This document shows positions 51,052 to 64,000 of a stretch of 64,000 nt of DNA, piece by piece. The translations under genes and the position numbers were made by a program. The DNA is from Mugil cephalus (Eukaryota > Chordata > Actinopteri > Mugiliformes > Mugilidae). Position 1 is the stretch's first letter; the number at the start of each line of letters is the position of its first letter. Below the pieces are notes generated by a model. It was not told where the DNA came from. It saw nothing but the letters and a program-made list of their open reading frames with translations, and did not search any database. The stretch spans positions 12,355,672 through 12,419,671 of the forward strand of contig NC_061782.1 in the NCBI RefSeq assembly GCF_022458985.1. Direction: 5' to 3'.

Positions 51052-51886
51052 ATGGCCTGTGCGAAGTCATCTTCTGACGCTGTGACAGGAGAGAAATGTG
51101 ATACACAAGACTCCGAGCAGAGGCATGTGATTGACACAGGCTCAGGAGAGGAGGAAAAGCTCACATGCGCGACGGGGGACCTAGAGAGGACGAGGGAGAT
51201 CCCGACTCTCCAGGAGCTGGAGGAGATTTTGCATTCGGCTCCGCGCTCCTGTCGCCATGGAGACGAGGTGTGGCCTAACCTGTTCCTGGGAGACATGTGA
51301 GCGCCCCACGCTGCATTTAAATGCACGCGCACAAGTGTGGATTTGTTACTAATTGTAGCGTTGTTCGTGCCAGGTTTATGTCTCATGACAAATTCGGACT
51401 CTACAGTCTCGGCATCACTCACGTGCTGAACGCCGCGCACGGTAAGCTCTGCTGCAAGGGCAGCGACGATTTCTATGGGACCACAGTGAAATACTACGGA
51501 GTCCCTGCCAATGACCTGCCCACATTTGACCTCTCACCTTATTTCTACCCCGCTGCCGAGTTCATTCACCAGGCTCTGACGTCAGGAGGTAGAGCAAGCT
51601 GGAGTTTCACTACAGATGACACTATTACAATATATTTGATGTATATATACTTTTTGTGTGTGTGTGTCTTTTGTGATTTTCAGGGAAAGTTTTTGTGCAC
51701 TGCGCTGTGGGTGTGAGCCGTTCAGCTGCCTTGGTCCTGGCCTACCTGATGATTCACCACCACCTCAGTCTTCTGTCCTCGATACGCATCTTGCAACAGA
51801 AGCGCTGGATTTTCCCTAACAGAGGCTTCCTGAGACAGCTCATAGGCCTGGACCGGAAACTGCAGGAGTCACATTTGTCAAAATAA
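51052..51886 (+). CDS. dusp13a: Dual-specificity phosphatase, DUSP13A-like (row member 1)
   Basis: Small atypical dual-specificity phosphatase without a MAP-kinase-binding domain. Human DUSP13A is a skeletal muscle form. Three coding exons: 51052-51296, 51374-51588 and 51684-51886, 220 residues. The N-terminal 45 residues are acidic and not conserved. The fold begins with TLQELEEIL and [11 protein letters not shown]. The general acid is D129 ([12 protein letters not shown]) and the active site is HCAVGVSRS with Cys160. [13 protein letters not shown] and DFYG are typical of the family. Next to human DUSP13A (CQGGPDFYG, GVPAHDLPDFD), [11 protein letters not shown] and FYG place this in the A type. 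It lies next to samd8, as DUSP13 does in human. A polyadenylation hexamer follows at 51912-51917. Confidence 0.9.
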
Positions 51887-52276
51887 CACAAACCAAATAA
51901 TGGGATTAATTAATAAAAAAACACTTCCTCTGAGTACAAGCTAAGACCATTTGTTCCATTCACCACATGTATAAACTAAGATATGTCCTCCTCTGGTGTG
52001 ACCTCAATGGCGACAGGGAGAGTTCCCATCCATTCCCCTCCGGGTATTTGGCATCAGTGAACAGACCAATCAATGCAACATTAAATAACTCCACATCCAG
52101 TGCGAGAGCACACACCGAAACACAGAGAGCTAATTTTGGAGCCGTGCAGCATTCAAACCACCACCTGCTCATGCCTCTCACTGAGCTCTATGCTCGGATG
52201 GTGTAGGGGTTGTGGGCACAGACTGCAGAAGCAGCCAGTGGGTCTGTTTGGAGGAGCACTCCGTGTGCCGGGGAGA

Positions 52277-53073
52277 ATGTCAGGGAGCAACAAACGACAG
52301 GACCTGGTGCTCATTAAAGAACTGGAGCTCATCTTGGATTCCTGCGCGCTAGAGCTTACACCAGTGGATGAAGTCTGGCCCAACCTGTACATAGGAAATG
52401 TGTGAGTGTCTGGTTTTCCTGAGCACTGCAAGACAGGAATACATTGTTTTAGAGAAGTTATGTAACTGGGTACATTTAATGAAATGTTGACAATTGTTAA
52501 GTTGAATAAATAGTGAGGTTTCTGCTTTATTTCTTTTTTCCTCTTTAGAGCTGTAGCGCAGAACAGGAAGACATTACACAAGCTGAGCATCACCCATGTC
52601 CTGAACGCAGCACACTCCAAGCAGGGCAGCATCGGAGACCAGAGTTTTTACGGGACCACCTGCGTTTACTTGGGCATCCCAGCGGAGGATTCAGACCACT
52701 TTGACCTCAGTCAATACTTTAAATCTGCAGCTGACTTCATACATAAAGCTTTAAAGAACAAAGATGGTAACGTAAATGCGACATCTCACTGTTCCACTAA
52801 GATTTGTCACGTTTTCTTTATTTTTTATTCGTGTTTTTTTTTCTGCCATCCTTCTCCACAGGAAAAGTGTTGGTCCACTGCATCATGGGCGTGAGTCGGT
52901 CGGCCTCTTTGGTCCTGGCATACTTGATGCTGCGGCAGCGTCTCTCCCTGAGAGACGCTCTGAGGCACATCATTCAAAAACGAGCCATTTACCCCAACAG
53001 GAACTTCCTGTCCCTCCTCCTCAAGCTGGATGATCATCTGACACGAAGGAGGAGGTTGTGTCCTCTCCTCTGA
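52277..53073 (+). CDS. Dual-specificity phosphatase, DUSP13A-like (row member 2)
   Basis: Second A-type copy. Three coding exons: 52277-52401, 52549-52766 and 52862-53073, 184 residues. Landmarks: [34 protein letters not shown], the general-acid loop [13 protein letters not shown], and the active site HCIMGVSRS with Cys121. [10 protein letters not shown] and [10 protein letters not shown] resemble human DUSP13A (SAADFIHRAL, LSLRQAVITV) even more than member 1 does, so this could be the true orthologue. Start choice: the ATG at 52277 gives an N-terminus of the same length as member 3; in-frame ATGs at 52100 and 52190 would add 59 or 29 residues of unlikely sequence. The gene begins only about 390 bases after the member 1 stop. 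Confidence 0.85.
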
Positions 53074-54206
53074 CATCTTTCTTCTCTCTTTCTGGTCCTT
53101 CATTACATTTACCGTTCTTCATATGAAACCCTCTCCACCCCTGTCTAATCAGCGATGTATTTTAAACTTTATAACTTGTCTCGCAATGCGGTTAGATGTG
53201 TGAGTGTGTGCGGTGACATTTGAATTCCCATTTGTATTTCTTTCCTTGCACAAATAATGTGTGGGCACAGCAGCACCAGCAGCAGCTCCTGTTCTAATGT
53301 TGTATTATTGTAAATATCCACGTACTGCCATGTGTTGTTTTACATATTCAAAGTACATTCAAATATAATCTATCAGTGTTCCCAGTCACGTTCACAGTCT
53401 TTGTAAATACCTTATGATTATGTTCTTATGTTCATTAAAACCACTTCATTGTATCTCATTGAAATTGAAATTTATGCACATCCCATTTTTGAGCAGGACT
53501 TGAAGAGGGTGCTTAATAAGACGCCCTGTTGTTGTTCTTCCTTTAATCTCTGAAGCAAGAAGACATATCTTCTCTCCTTGAAAACACCTTCCACTCTCTT
53601 GATTAACATACGTCGTGTTAACTACTGCCTTTTCATTCTGATAAAAGTAAGATTTCAGAATTTTCATAATTAAGCTACAAAGCGGACATATAAATACACA
53701 AATGATGAGCTTGTAATTAAAGAAATGATGGATGAAGATTTCTTACAAACGGTCACTGACGCACTTTACAGTTATCTTAAGTAGCACTTATTTTTCTTTA
53801 AGTACGTTATCCCTGAAGTCAAGGGGGCTGGTTTCTTTTTTGTTTATTATCAAAATGCAAAGAACACAACAACGCATCCTTCCACATCGACACAACGGAT
53901 TCAACTAAAGTTAACAAATCACTGGTGAATGTCGCTGACAGTTCTGATCGTAGAGCAGCAGTGTCACTCTGCACCCGGGTGGGAAAGGAGAGACGTGTGT
54001 GTAGGGGGGGTGGTGTTGCATAACAGCCTGCAGTCATCATGGAAACAAATGTGGTAATGTTAAAGTCCACAAGCTAATGCCGCATTGTTGTTCATAAGAA
54101 TAAAGCTTCTGGCATGCAGATTAAAGGTGTTTTAAATTGCCCTAAACTGCCAGTGAATGCAGTCTGCAGGACGCGTTTGTCACTAATGAGTGTATGATTA
54201 CAGAGT
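53074..54206. other. Intergenic between phosphatase members 2 and 3
   Basis: The longest gap within the row up to the third member. It holds the member 2 3' untranslated region (ATTAAA-type signals near 53435) and the upstream region of member 3. No coding exon was seen. Confidence 0.5.
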
Positions 54207-54214
54207 TATAAAAG
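54207..54214 (+). promoter_or_regulatory. TATA box of phosphatase member 3
   Basis: TATAAAAG, about 30 bases before a likely first exon that ends with a clean donor at 54310. Good spacing for a TATA-driven promoter. Confidence 0.6.
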
Positions 54215-54239
54215 GAAACGGGCTACGGTTGTGTTTGGG

Positions 54240-54309
54240 TGTGACAGTCTGTGAAGAAAGAAGAGCAGAGTCTGTGGGAGAGTGGCAGTTTTCACCGCCC
54301 TGAAGGGAG
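54240..54309 (+). other. Predicted non-coding first exon of phosphatase member 3
   Basis: Begins about 26 bases after the TATA box (start approximate) and ends GAAGGGAG followed by GTAAGC. The matching acceptor is at 54540-54541, one base before the member 3 ATG. No ATG lies in the exon. Confidence 0.5.
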
Positions 54310-54515
54310 GTAAGCTTCATATGATTCAGAGTGGAAACAGGTTAGTTCTCTCACGTTCCCGTCATCTGTGGCTTTACTCACTGAAGATGAATGCGTGCGC
54401 TAAGAACACATGCTGGTGTGGCTTCCTGAGGAAAGATTATCGCGAGCTCTGCGGAGTGTGAAAAGGAGACAGTTTATAGATAACATTTCATTCAAAGTGG
54501 AGGATTAGTAGCCTT

Positions 54516-54536
54516 TGTGTGTGTGTGTGTGTGTGT
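54516..54536. repeat. TG microsatellite in a splice acceptor
   Basis: A TG run that serves as the polypyrimidine-like stretch directly before the acceptor of the first coding exon of phosphatase member 3. Confidence 0.7.
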
Positions 54537-54542
54537 CGCAGT

Positions 54543-55385
54543 ATGTCGCTTAGGGATCCTCCCTACGAGCCGCCGTCTGTGTCAGAGCTGCAGGAGTTCC
54601 TGCTAGCAGACAGACGACCCACTGGACACGTCAATCAAGTCTGGCCTAACCTCTTCATCGGTAACGAGTAGGTTCCCACGCAACAGCATGCTCGCACAAG
54701 CATATAAATACATTGACTCATGGAGGAGTGAATGTGTCGTCGGGTTGTAGGGCGGCAGCTCGGGACAAAGGCGTCCTCCACAGCCTCGGCATAACTCACA
54801 TAGTGAACGCTGCTCATGGACCTCCCAGCCCCGACCCCGGACCACGATTCTACGTCAACACCGGCCCCCGTTTCTATAGAGACATGACAGTGGATTACTA
54901 TGGGGTGGAGGCTGATGATGCGGTGGAGTTCATCCTCAGTCCTTTCTTCTATCCGACAGCACGATACATCAGAGCTGCGCTGGCCATGGGAGGCAAGATT
55001 CACAGCCAGTGCCCACTCTAATGCTTTATGATGTCCATTTTTTTTTGTTAAGATTGTCATAAAGGCACTAAGTAAAAAACCAAACAACATGAGCTTTAGT
55101 TTGCCTAATCTACTGGACACAACACATCTGGTCCTGAAAGTAAAATCAAATATTCCTTTCCCAGGGAGGGTGTTCGTACACTGCCTGATGGGCGTGAGTC
55201 GCTCCGCAACCTTAGTGCTGGCCTTCCTGATGATCGTGGAGGGCCTGAGGCTGCAGGAGGCCGTGGCTGCCGTCAGGCCGCACCGAGACATCTGTCCCAA
55301 CCCAGGCTTCCTGCAGCAGCTCCGCAGCCTGGACAGAAGTCTGGAGAGGGAGAGGAGGAGACGACAGCAGGCCAAAACACTGTAA
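54543..55385 (+). CDS. dusp13b: Dual-specificity phosphatase, DUSP13B-like (row member 3)
   Basis: B-type copy; human DUSP13B is a testis-enriched form. Three coding exons: 54543-54667, 54751-54992 and 55165-55385, 195 residues. Landmarks: [33 protein letters not shown], general-acid loop GVEADD, active site [18 protein letters not shown] with Cys129, and [14 protein letters not shown], close to human DUSP13B (HRNICPNSGFLRQL). Two oddities: the second intron begins GCAAG instead of GT, and the middle exon is 24 bases longer than in members 2 and 4 because of an internal repeat of GPRFY ([16 protein letters not shown]). The N-terminus is short and starts right at an acceptor; a non-coding exon with a TATA box lies upstream. 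Confidence 0.9.
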
Positions 55386-55459
55386 AGAGCGCACTCAGAC
55401 ACACACAAAGCCATAAACAATCGACACGCGCACACGGACACACATTTCTATCGCTGTAG

Positions 55460-56574
55460 AGGGCACTTAGCCCCACTGGAGGAAACGCCGTCTCTGACAG
55501 AGCTGAGGGGAATTCTTTGGACAAACAGGAAGCCCCCGGCACCTGTCAATCAGGTCTGGCCTAACCTCTACATTGGAGACGTGTGAGTAAATAAAAACGC
55601 ACGACATTCACCGCCATGAAATACTGCAGACAGATATTAAAATAAGTCTTGGTATGTGCTTGTAGGTCCGTAGCACGAGATAAAAAAGTCCTCTCCTCCC
55701 TGGGCGTAACTCACATACTGAACGCTGCGGCGGGTCGACACCGGATCAACACGGGTCAGCAGTTCTACAGTGACCTCGACGTGGAGTACCTCGGCGTGGA
55801 AGCTGCAGACCATCCGGAGTTTAACCTCCAACCTTTCTTCAGCTCTGCTGCACAGTTCATAGACGGTGCTCTGAAGAGAAATGGTCAGTGAGACGGAGAA
55901 ATAACAGAAGGAAGTAATGTGTACGTTAACGGCTACACAAAGCTCCGTACTTCTTTATGAGAAGCTGTAATATCCACACTCCTGACACACAAACCACTGA
56001 AGTCAAAGAACTGAGGCATTGACGGGATGTTACAGACGTGTTTTACCATCTTGCGATGCGATTACTGAGCATCCGTTTATTGTTCCTCAGAGTTGAACGT
56101 TATCTCTTTACTGGAGAGCTGTCGGCTGCATAGAGTAATGTTGCAATTTCAGATCTTGTCTTGGGCTGCTCGTGAATGATGAAGCTTCTTTTTGTAATGC
56201 AACACATCCGAGGCCTATACTTGTTAAATTAATTACATGTTATCACAACCAAACTGCAGGTTATTTTAAGATTCGTCTTAAAAAGAGAGACGTGCTCACC
56301 TCTGTGTTTAACTCTTGTGTTAAATTAAATACACTTATTCAAGTTTTTTTTTTTTCCAGGGAAGGTGTTTGTTCACTGTGCTATGGGTGTCAGCCGCTCT
56401 GGAGCGCTGGTCTTGGCGTATCTGATGATCTGTCAGGGCCTGTCGTTAGTGGAGGCCATCATTGCCGTGCGTCTCAACCGAGACATCGGACCCAACACCG
56501 GATTTCTGGAGCAGCTCAGACAGCTAGAGCTGAGCCTCAGGATCCCAGAGGAGGAAAGAACTGAGAAGTCTTGA
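55460..56574 (+). CDS. Dual-specificity phosphatase, DUSP13B-like (row member 4, start unresolved)
   Basis: Second B-type copy. Three coding exons: about 55460-55582, 55666-55883 and 56360-56574. Landmarks: [54 protein letters not shown], active site [18 protein letters not shown], and [14 protein letters not shown]. No ATG exists in frame between the stop of member 3 (55383-55385) and the end of its first exon, so the N-terminus must come from an exon further upstream. Possible acceptors are AG at 55458-55459 or 55469-55470. Only 75 bases separate member 3's stop from this exon, too little for a separate promoter, so shared transcription with member 3 is likely. The catalytic residues are intact. 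In human DUSP13B a short separate exon also supplies the N-terminus. Confidence 0.8.
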
Positions 56575-56608
56575 CGCCGAACAAGCTGCTTCACTCATTC
56601 TCTCTTAA

Positions 56609-56609
56609 C

Positions 56610-56637
<28 letters not shown>
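56609..56637. repeat. AAT trinucleotide microsatellite
   Basis: About ten perfect AAT units, 35 bases after the member 4 stop codon, so probably in its 3' untranslated region, where the run also supplies AATAAA. Confidence 0.85.
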
Positions 56638-56641
<4 letters not shown>

Positions 56642-58058
56642 GTTATCTGTGTGTCGTCTGTTACAAGGAAGTCAAAAACAACTAAATGCATTCAGTTTTA
56701 TGTGTCCAGAAACAACTGCACCGACAGAGGCTCGCACCTGTCCACACATTAGTGACATTCCTCTGATGAGATTGATGCAACGAACCACTCTTGCAGATCC
56801 TCTTTTGCCTCCTGCTAAATTGTGTCTTGTGTTGAAGTGTGTTTCTTTGCCGTACTGGACAGAAGGGAAACTGAAATCACTTTAAGAAAGCTATGAGACG
56901 GCATCTGTGTGCATGTGTCACGTTGTTAAGGTCAGGCGTTGAGGCCCAGGCCACCTAAAAATATCATCTTTAGCAGAGCGGTTACCATTCCAGATCTCCA
57001 TTAGAGTCTCCACGCGGAGGGAGGTCTCTGTTGTGATACGCACAAACGACGCACACGATACGCGCAGCTCACACGTGTCCACCGAGGATCCAGTGATCCT
57101 GTTCGGGGGCAGATTTTACAGAGGTAAGTCATTTCTTTCTGGTTCTTTTTTCAAAAACAGACAAATACCAGGAGCAGATTAGACCGCACTGTTTAATTTC
57201 AGAGACGATGTGCATGAAGAGTTTGTTGTAAAAATGATAAGACTGCAGAAAAAAACAGACACAAAAGCTGTGTACTTGTAAACTGGTATGAGATCAAAGA
57301 GAATGATAAAAGAAAAGTTAATTAGTTTTAATAAAAAAAAAAGCTCAGTTGAAATTTTAATTTAACGGTCGTGATGTGAATAGAGTAACAACAAACCCCT
57401 ACAAATTACTACCTGAAAAATTATTGGATTTCTGTACTGGTATCTAGTGATAAGTGACGTTTCCTGTTCTGCACCGATCGTGGCATCAAATAATAACTTT
57501 CAACTGTCTTTTACTTGAACTTGCATGTGGCTACAAAGAAGTGACATCTGTCAGCTGCTGCCATGGTTACGCTCAACAGCTGAACGCCCTGTCCACCCCA
57601 CCAAGCCCAAATGTGCAGTATGTGTGCTGGTTTATTACAACGAATTCCCTTTTCAAGCACACATTTCTAACTTAACTGAAAATGTTGTAAATAAAAGTAA
57701 TTTAAATGCCCAACTCCGCACATTTGCTATAGGCGACATTTATTTTTCTCATAGATTTATGTGCTGATTTATTCGGCCATCTTTACAAACACAGCCTTTA
57801 TTAAAACGTCCTGTTTAAGAAGACGACAACAAGAGAAATTCAACTTTAAAAATGTTGAAAAAACGGACTTAAATTATAATAATATTACAATAATATTCTA
57901 TTGATCGACTGATCACCCCCTGTTACTGGCTAACGGAGGCTGTACAACACATCTAATTTTAACAAAGTGTTAAAATTAGACCTCCTGGCAGCTTTGCAGT
58001 GGGCAACATTGTGCTGACATTTATTCAAGGTGCGTTATGTCTTGTATTTTCTGTGCAG
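56638..58058. other. Intergenic and dusp29 5' region
   Basis: Contains a likely non-coding first exon of dusp29 ending at 57123 (ACAGAG followed by GTAAGTC) and the following intron up to the acceptor at 58057-58058. No coding exon was seen. Confidence 0.5.
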
Positions 58059-58085
58059 CAGGGGTCAGACGTGTCCTCCTCTGTG

Positions 58086-58893
58086 ATGACGTCCAGAAGC
58101 AAGAACCCGTACGCGGCGGTGCAGGTGGATCCAGACAGTGACTACATCACGCCGGGTACACTAGACCTGGAGCAGCAGTTCTGGACCGGCACCGCAGCCA
58201 AGTACACACATGTCAACCAGGTGTGGCCTGGTGTCTACATCGGAGACGAGTGAGTGAACGCTCACACACACATGCAGTATAAATCAGTGTCAGAGTTCAA
58301 TATGTTCAGTCTGGGTGTTGATTGGAAACAGAAAAACAGCTCTGGAGGTGCAGGGCCTGGTGGATCTGGGTATCACCCATGTCCTGAATGCAGCAGAGGG
58401 GAAATTCAACAACGTGCTCACTGGCGCTGAGTACTACAGGGACACGGATATTGAGTATTTTGGCGTAGAGGCTGATGACAAACCCACCTTTAACATCTCC
58501 CAGTACTTCTGCCCTGCAGCAAAGTTCATCCATGAGGCTCTCAGTCACCCACAGAGTAAGTCACGGAGGAGAGTGAAGGACGAGAAACAAAACCTTTAAT
58601 TGGCGTCATTCTGTGGAGAAGAAGCTCACAGTCCTTTCTAATGAACCCACCTGTCATCTCTCTTTCCAGACAAGGTGCTGGTCCATTGTGTGATGGGTAG
58701 AAGCAGGTCAGCCACCCTGGTCTTGGCCTACCTGATGATGAAACGCAATTTAACAGTAGTGGATGCAATTGAGCATGTGCGACAGCGCCGGTGCATCCTC
58801 CCCAATCACGGCTTCCTGAAACAGCTCCGAGCCTTGGACATTGCCCTGCAAGAGGAACGGCTGAGGCAAAAAAGAGAAACGCAACAGCAATAG
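58086..58893 (+). CDS. dusp29: Dual-specificity phosphatase 29 (DUPD1-like, row member 5)
   Basis: Atypical dual-specificity phosphatase of skeletal muscle, reported in mammals to act on MAP kinases and AMPK-related signalling. Three coding exons: 58086-58249, 58332-58555 and 58670-58893, 203 residues (human about 220). Landmarks shared with human DUSP29: [15 protein letters not shown] (human DYCTPGAFELERLFW), [26 protein letters not shown], active site [19 protein letters not shown] with Cys136, and [14 protein letters not shown]. The GRSRS active site separates it from the GVSRS of members 1-4. The ATG at 58086 matches the human start (MTS); an in-frame ATG at 57999 lies before the probable acceptor. 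Polyadenylation hexamer at 58899-58904. Confidence 0.92.
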
Positions 58894-58898
58894 CACAC

Positions 58899-58904
58899 AA
58901 TAAA
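58899..58904 (+). other. dusp29 polyadenylation signal
   Basis: AATAAA only six bases after the stop codon; an ATTAAA-like run follows near 58971. One of these probably ends the transcript. Confidence 0.4.
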
Positions 58905-59469
58905 CAGATGCTGCACTTCAGTTTTCCCCCCATACATACAAAAATGTACATTTTTTCTTTATTTATTGTAACATTAAACTTTTTTCTTTTCCACTAAACT
59001 GGGTCATGTCAGTCTTTTTAAGTAGGCTAGTACTGGTGTTGGCTAGGTTATCTTAATGTCATATGGAACCTATGAACTTATCTGCCACCGTAATAGATTG
59101 ACATCCCTTTAGTGAATTACTCAAATTGTTGCACAACATTTTAATTCTTGAATGTATCTTCCTGAAAGCGCACAGTATTAACATTTTTTTAGTAAGGCAC
59201 AATGAGGCAGCATTTGATCCATAGAAGCAAGGTTTTAAAGCTGCAGGTACTTACACTGAAGAGGCTCGTCTTGTTTTAATACACTAACACTTCATGTAGA
59301 TTTATATTAGGCCAGATGTTGGAGGGCTTCAAACATACTTCCTCAAAAAAATCTGAGGTCTATGATATGGATAACTCACAAGAAGATTTGATCAAAGCAT
59401 CACAGGGGTTGAGAACTGCCCTCAAACATTAAAGAATTCACACAAAACTTTGAGTGAATGACATGATGT

Positions 59470-59475
59470 TTTATT
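59470..59475 (-). other. Candidate adk polyadenylation signal
   Basis: AATAAA on the minus strand, 1.25 kb after the adk stop codon and before the convergent dusp29 gene end. Confidence 0.35.
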
Positions 59476-60720
59476 TGTCAGTGTCAGGACATCGGTCGGC
59501 TGCACACAAGGTTGACTCGAGTGTTGAAGGAAGCAAAAGGTCACGTAAGGCTGTTGAGGTGCATCTTAACGTACAAAGGAGCTATTTAATGGAAGAACGG
59601 TGTTACTTTAGCACTACCAGGTAAGTTTCTTCCTATCACATAAGCCCTGCACTTTTTAAAAATCTTATGTTATGATGTTATGTTCAAGCGTTGAGCTCAG
59701 TGTTGCACAGACCGTGACGGTGTCATGTGAACAGTCTGTTTGAAATGTTTGGCCCCTTGTAACGGTTAGCTTATGTTACTCACTTTTTCTATCCAATATC
59801 TTCTATTTGTAACTGAAATCATCCAACAAAATTATTAAAATCCAATTAGGTAAAAATTCATTGTCTGTTTTAACATAGCTGGAAGTCCTCAAGCCGGGTT
59901 CCTTATGCTATGATTTTGCAGGAGATAAACACACACACAAACAGCCTTTAAGAAGACAGACAACCAGCTCCAAGTGAAAAACAGCAGAGGTCTGTTGTAA
60001 TGCCCACTGTGTTCCTCTGGCAGAGAACTTCCAAGTATATAATCTTATTCTGTAAATTCTAACATTTACAGGAGGAGGAAATAAAAGGCACTCGATTCTT
60101 AGTGCAGCTACTCTGAAACAGTTCAGACAAAACAAACTAAATCTGAACATCACAGGACTTAGAAGCTTGGACACATTTAAGAACGCGTCCATTACTAAAA
60201 ACATTTAACACAACTGGCTTGTTAAATTAAATCTAAACTCCTATAACAAATGACCACTGCACGTTGACGTGTGGCATCCAAAACCTCCCTTGAAAGTGAT
60301 GTTTTATTCTTTAGTCTTCCGAGCATGATGCGCCTCCTTCCCGCTGAAACAGCCTTTCGCAGTAGAGTCTGACGGGCGTCACAGCCACAACACTTTAACA
60401 ATCCCAAAACAACAGTCCACGAACACAGGTTTTTACATTCCGATTTTAACCCATTCACATTCCCTGGTGTCACCATGATTTCTTCCTTGCCATTTATATA
60501 AAACACAATCCTCTAGTGGCCCCAAGTGGAGAACTCGGAGACAGGCACGTTTAAGGTCGTGCCAAAATCTTAGTTGGTAAGAAATAATTAAAAAAAAATA
60601 ACGAGGACGGGTGGCTGAATTAAAAAAAACTAAACACAAAAATAAAACCCACTAAGGGAAGTATTTATATAAAATAGGCAATAATGGGTCAAGATTTGTG
60701 GAGGCAAAAATGTGTAGGTT

Positions 60721-64000
<3,280 letters not shown>

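Larger units (their letters stand above)
58894..60720. other. Convergent 3' regions of dusp29 and adk
   Basis: No coding exon was seen. The dusp29 transcript probably ends near 58.92 kb. The adk 3' untranslated region runs leftwards from 60720, possibly to the hexamer at 59470-59475. Confidence 0.5.

Noticed and set aside
52100-52276. Longer N-terminus for phosphatase member 2
   Set aside because: The upstream 59 residues are unlike any family member, while the ATG at 52277 gives the same exon length as member 3.
57999-58085. Longer dusp29 start
   Set aside because: The upstream ATG precedes a good acceptor at 58057-58058; the human protein starts with MTS as here at 58086.

Overview
This is a window of vertebrate nuclear DNA, almost certainly from a teleost fish. 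Genes are split into many short exons with GT-AG introns. Intergenic DNA is compact, AT-rich and full of microsatellites and decayed Tc1/mariner DNA transposons. The proteins are fish-like orthologues of human genes. All exon limits were placed by hand from splice signals, reading phase and remembered family sequences; no search was run.

Left block (1-35.8 kb): agpat5 (minus strand, last exon off the left edge), then mcph1 (minus strand, 14 coding exons, 828 residues), with angpt2 (plus strand, 9 coding exons, 494 residues) lying wholly inside the largest mcph1 intron. This trio matches human 8p23.1, including the nesting.

Right block (36.9-64 kb): an intronless NPY-family receptor best called npy4r, an msmb-type secreted cysteine-rich protein and samd8 (all minus strand). 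Then come five dual-specificity phosphatase genes in a plus-strand row (two DUSP13A-like, two DUSP13B-like, one dusp29), facing the 3' end of adk (minus strand, 5' exons off the right edge). This set corresponds to human 10q11 (NPY4R, MSMB) and 10q22 (SAMD8, DUSP13, DUSP29, ADK). The window therefore spans a junction of two regions that are on different chromosomes in human, between mcph1 and the receptor gene.

The genes do not form a pathway. They cover glycerophospholipid synthesis (agpat5), chromosome condensation and DNA damage signalling (mcph1), vessel growth (angpt2), peptide hormone sensing (npy4r), a secreted seminal-plasma-type protein (msmb), ceramide phosphoethanolamine synthesis (samd8), muscle/testis phosphatases (dusp row) and adenosine salvage (adk).

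The least ordinary part is the phosphatase row at 51-59 kb. It shows recent tandem duplication, an intron that appears to start with GC, an 8-codon internal duplication, and one member without a visible start codon. No RNA genes, CRISPR arrays or viral elements were recognised.
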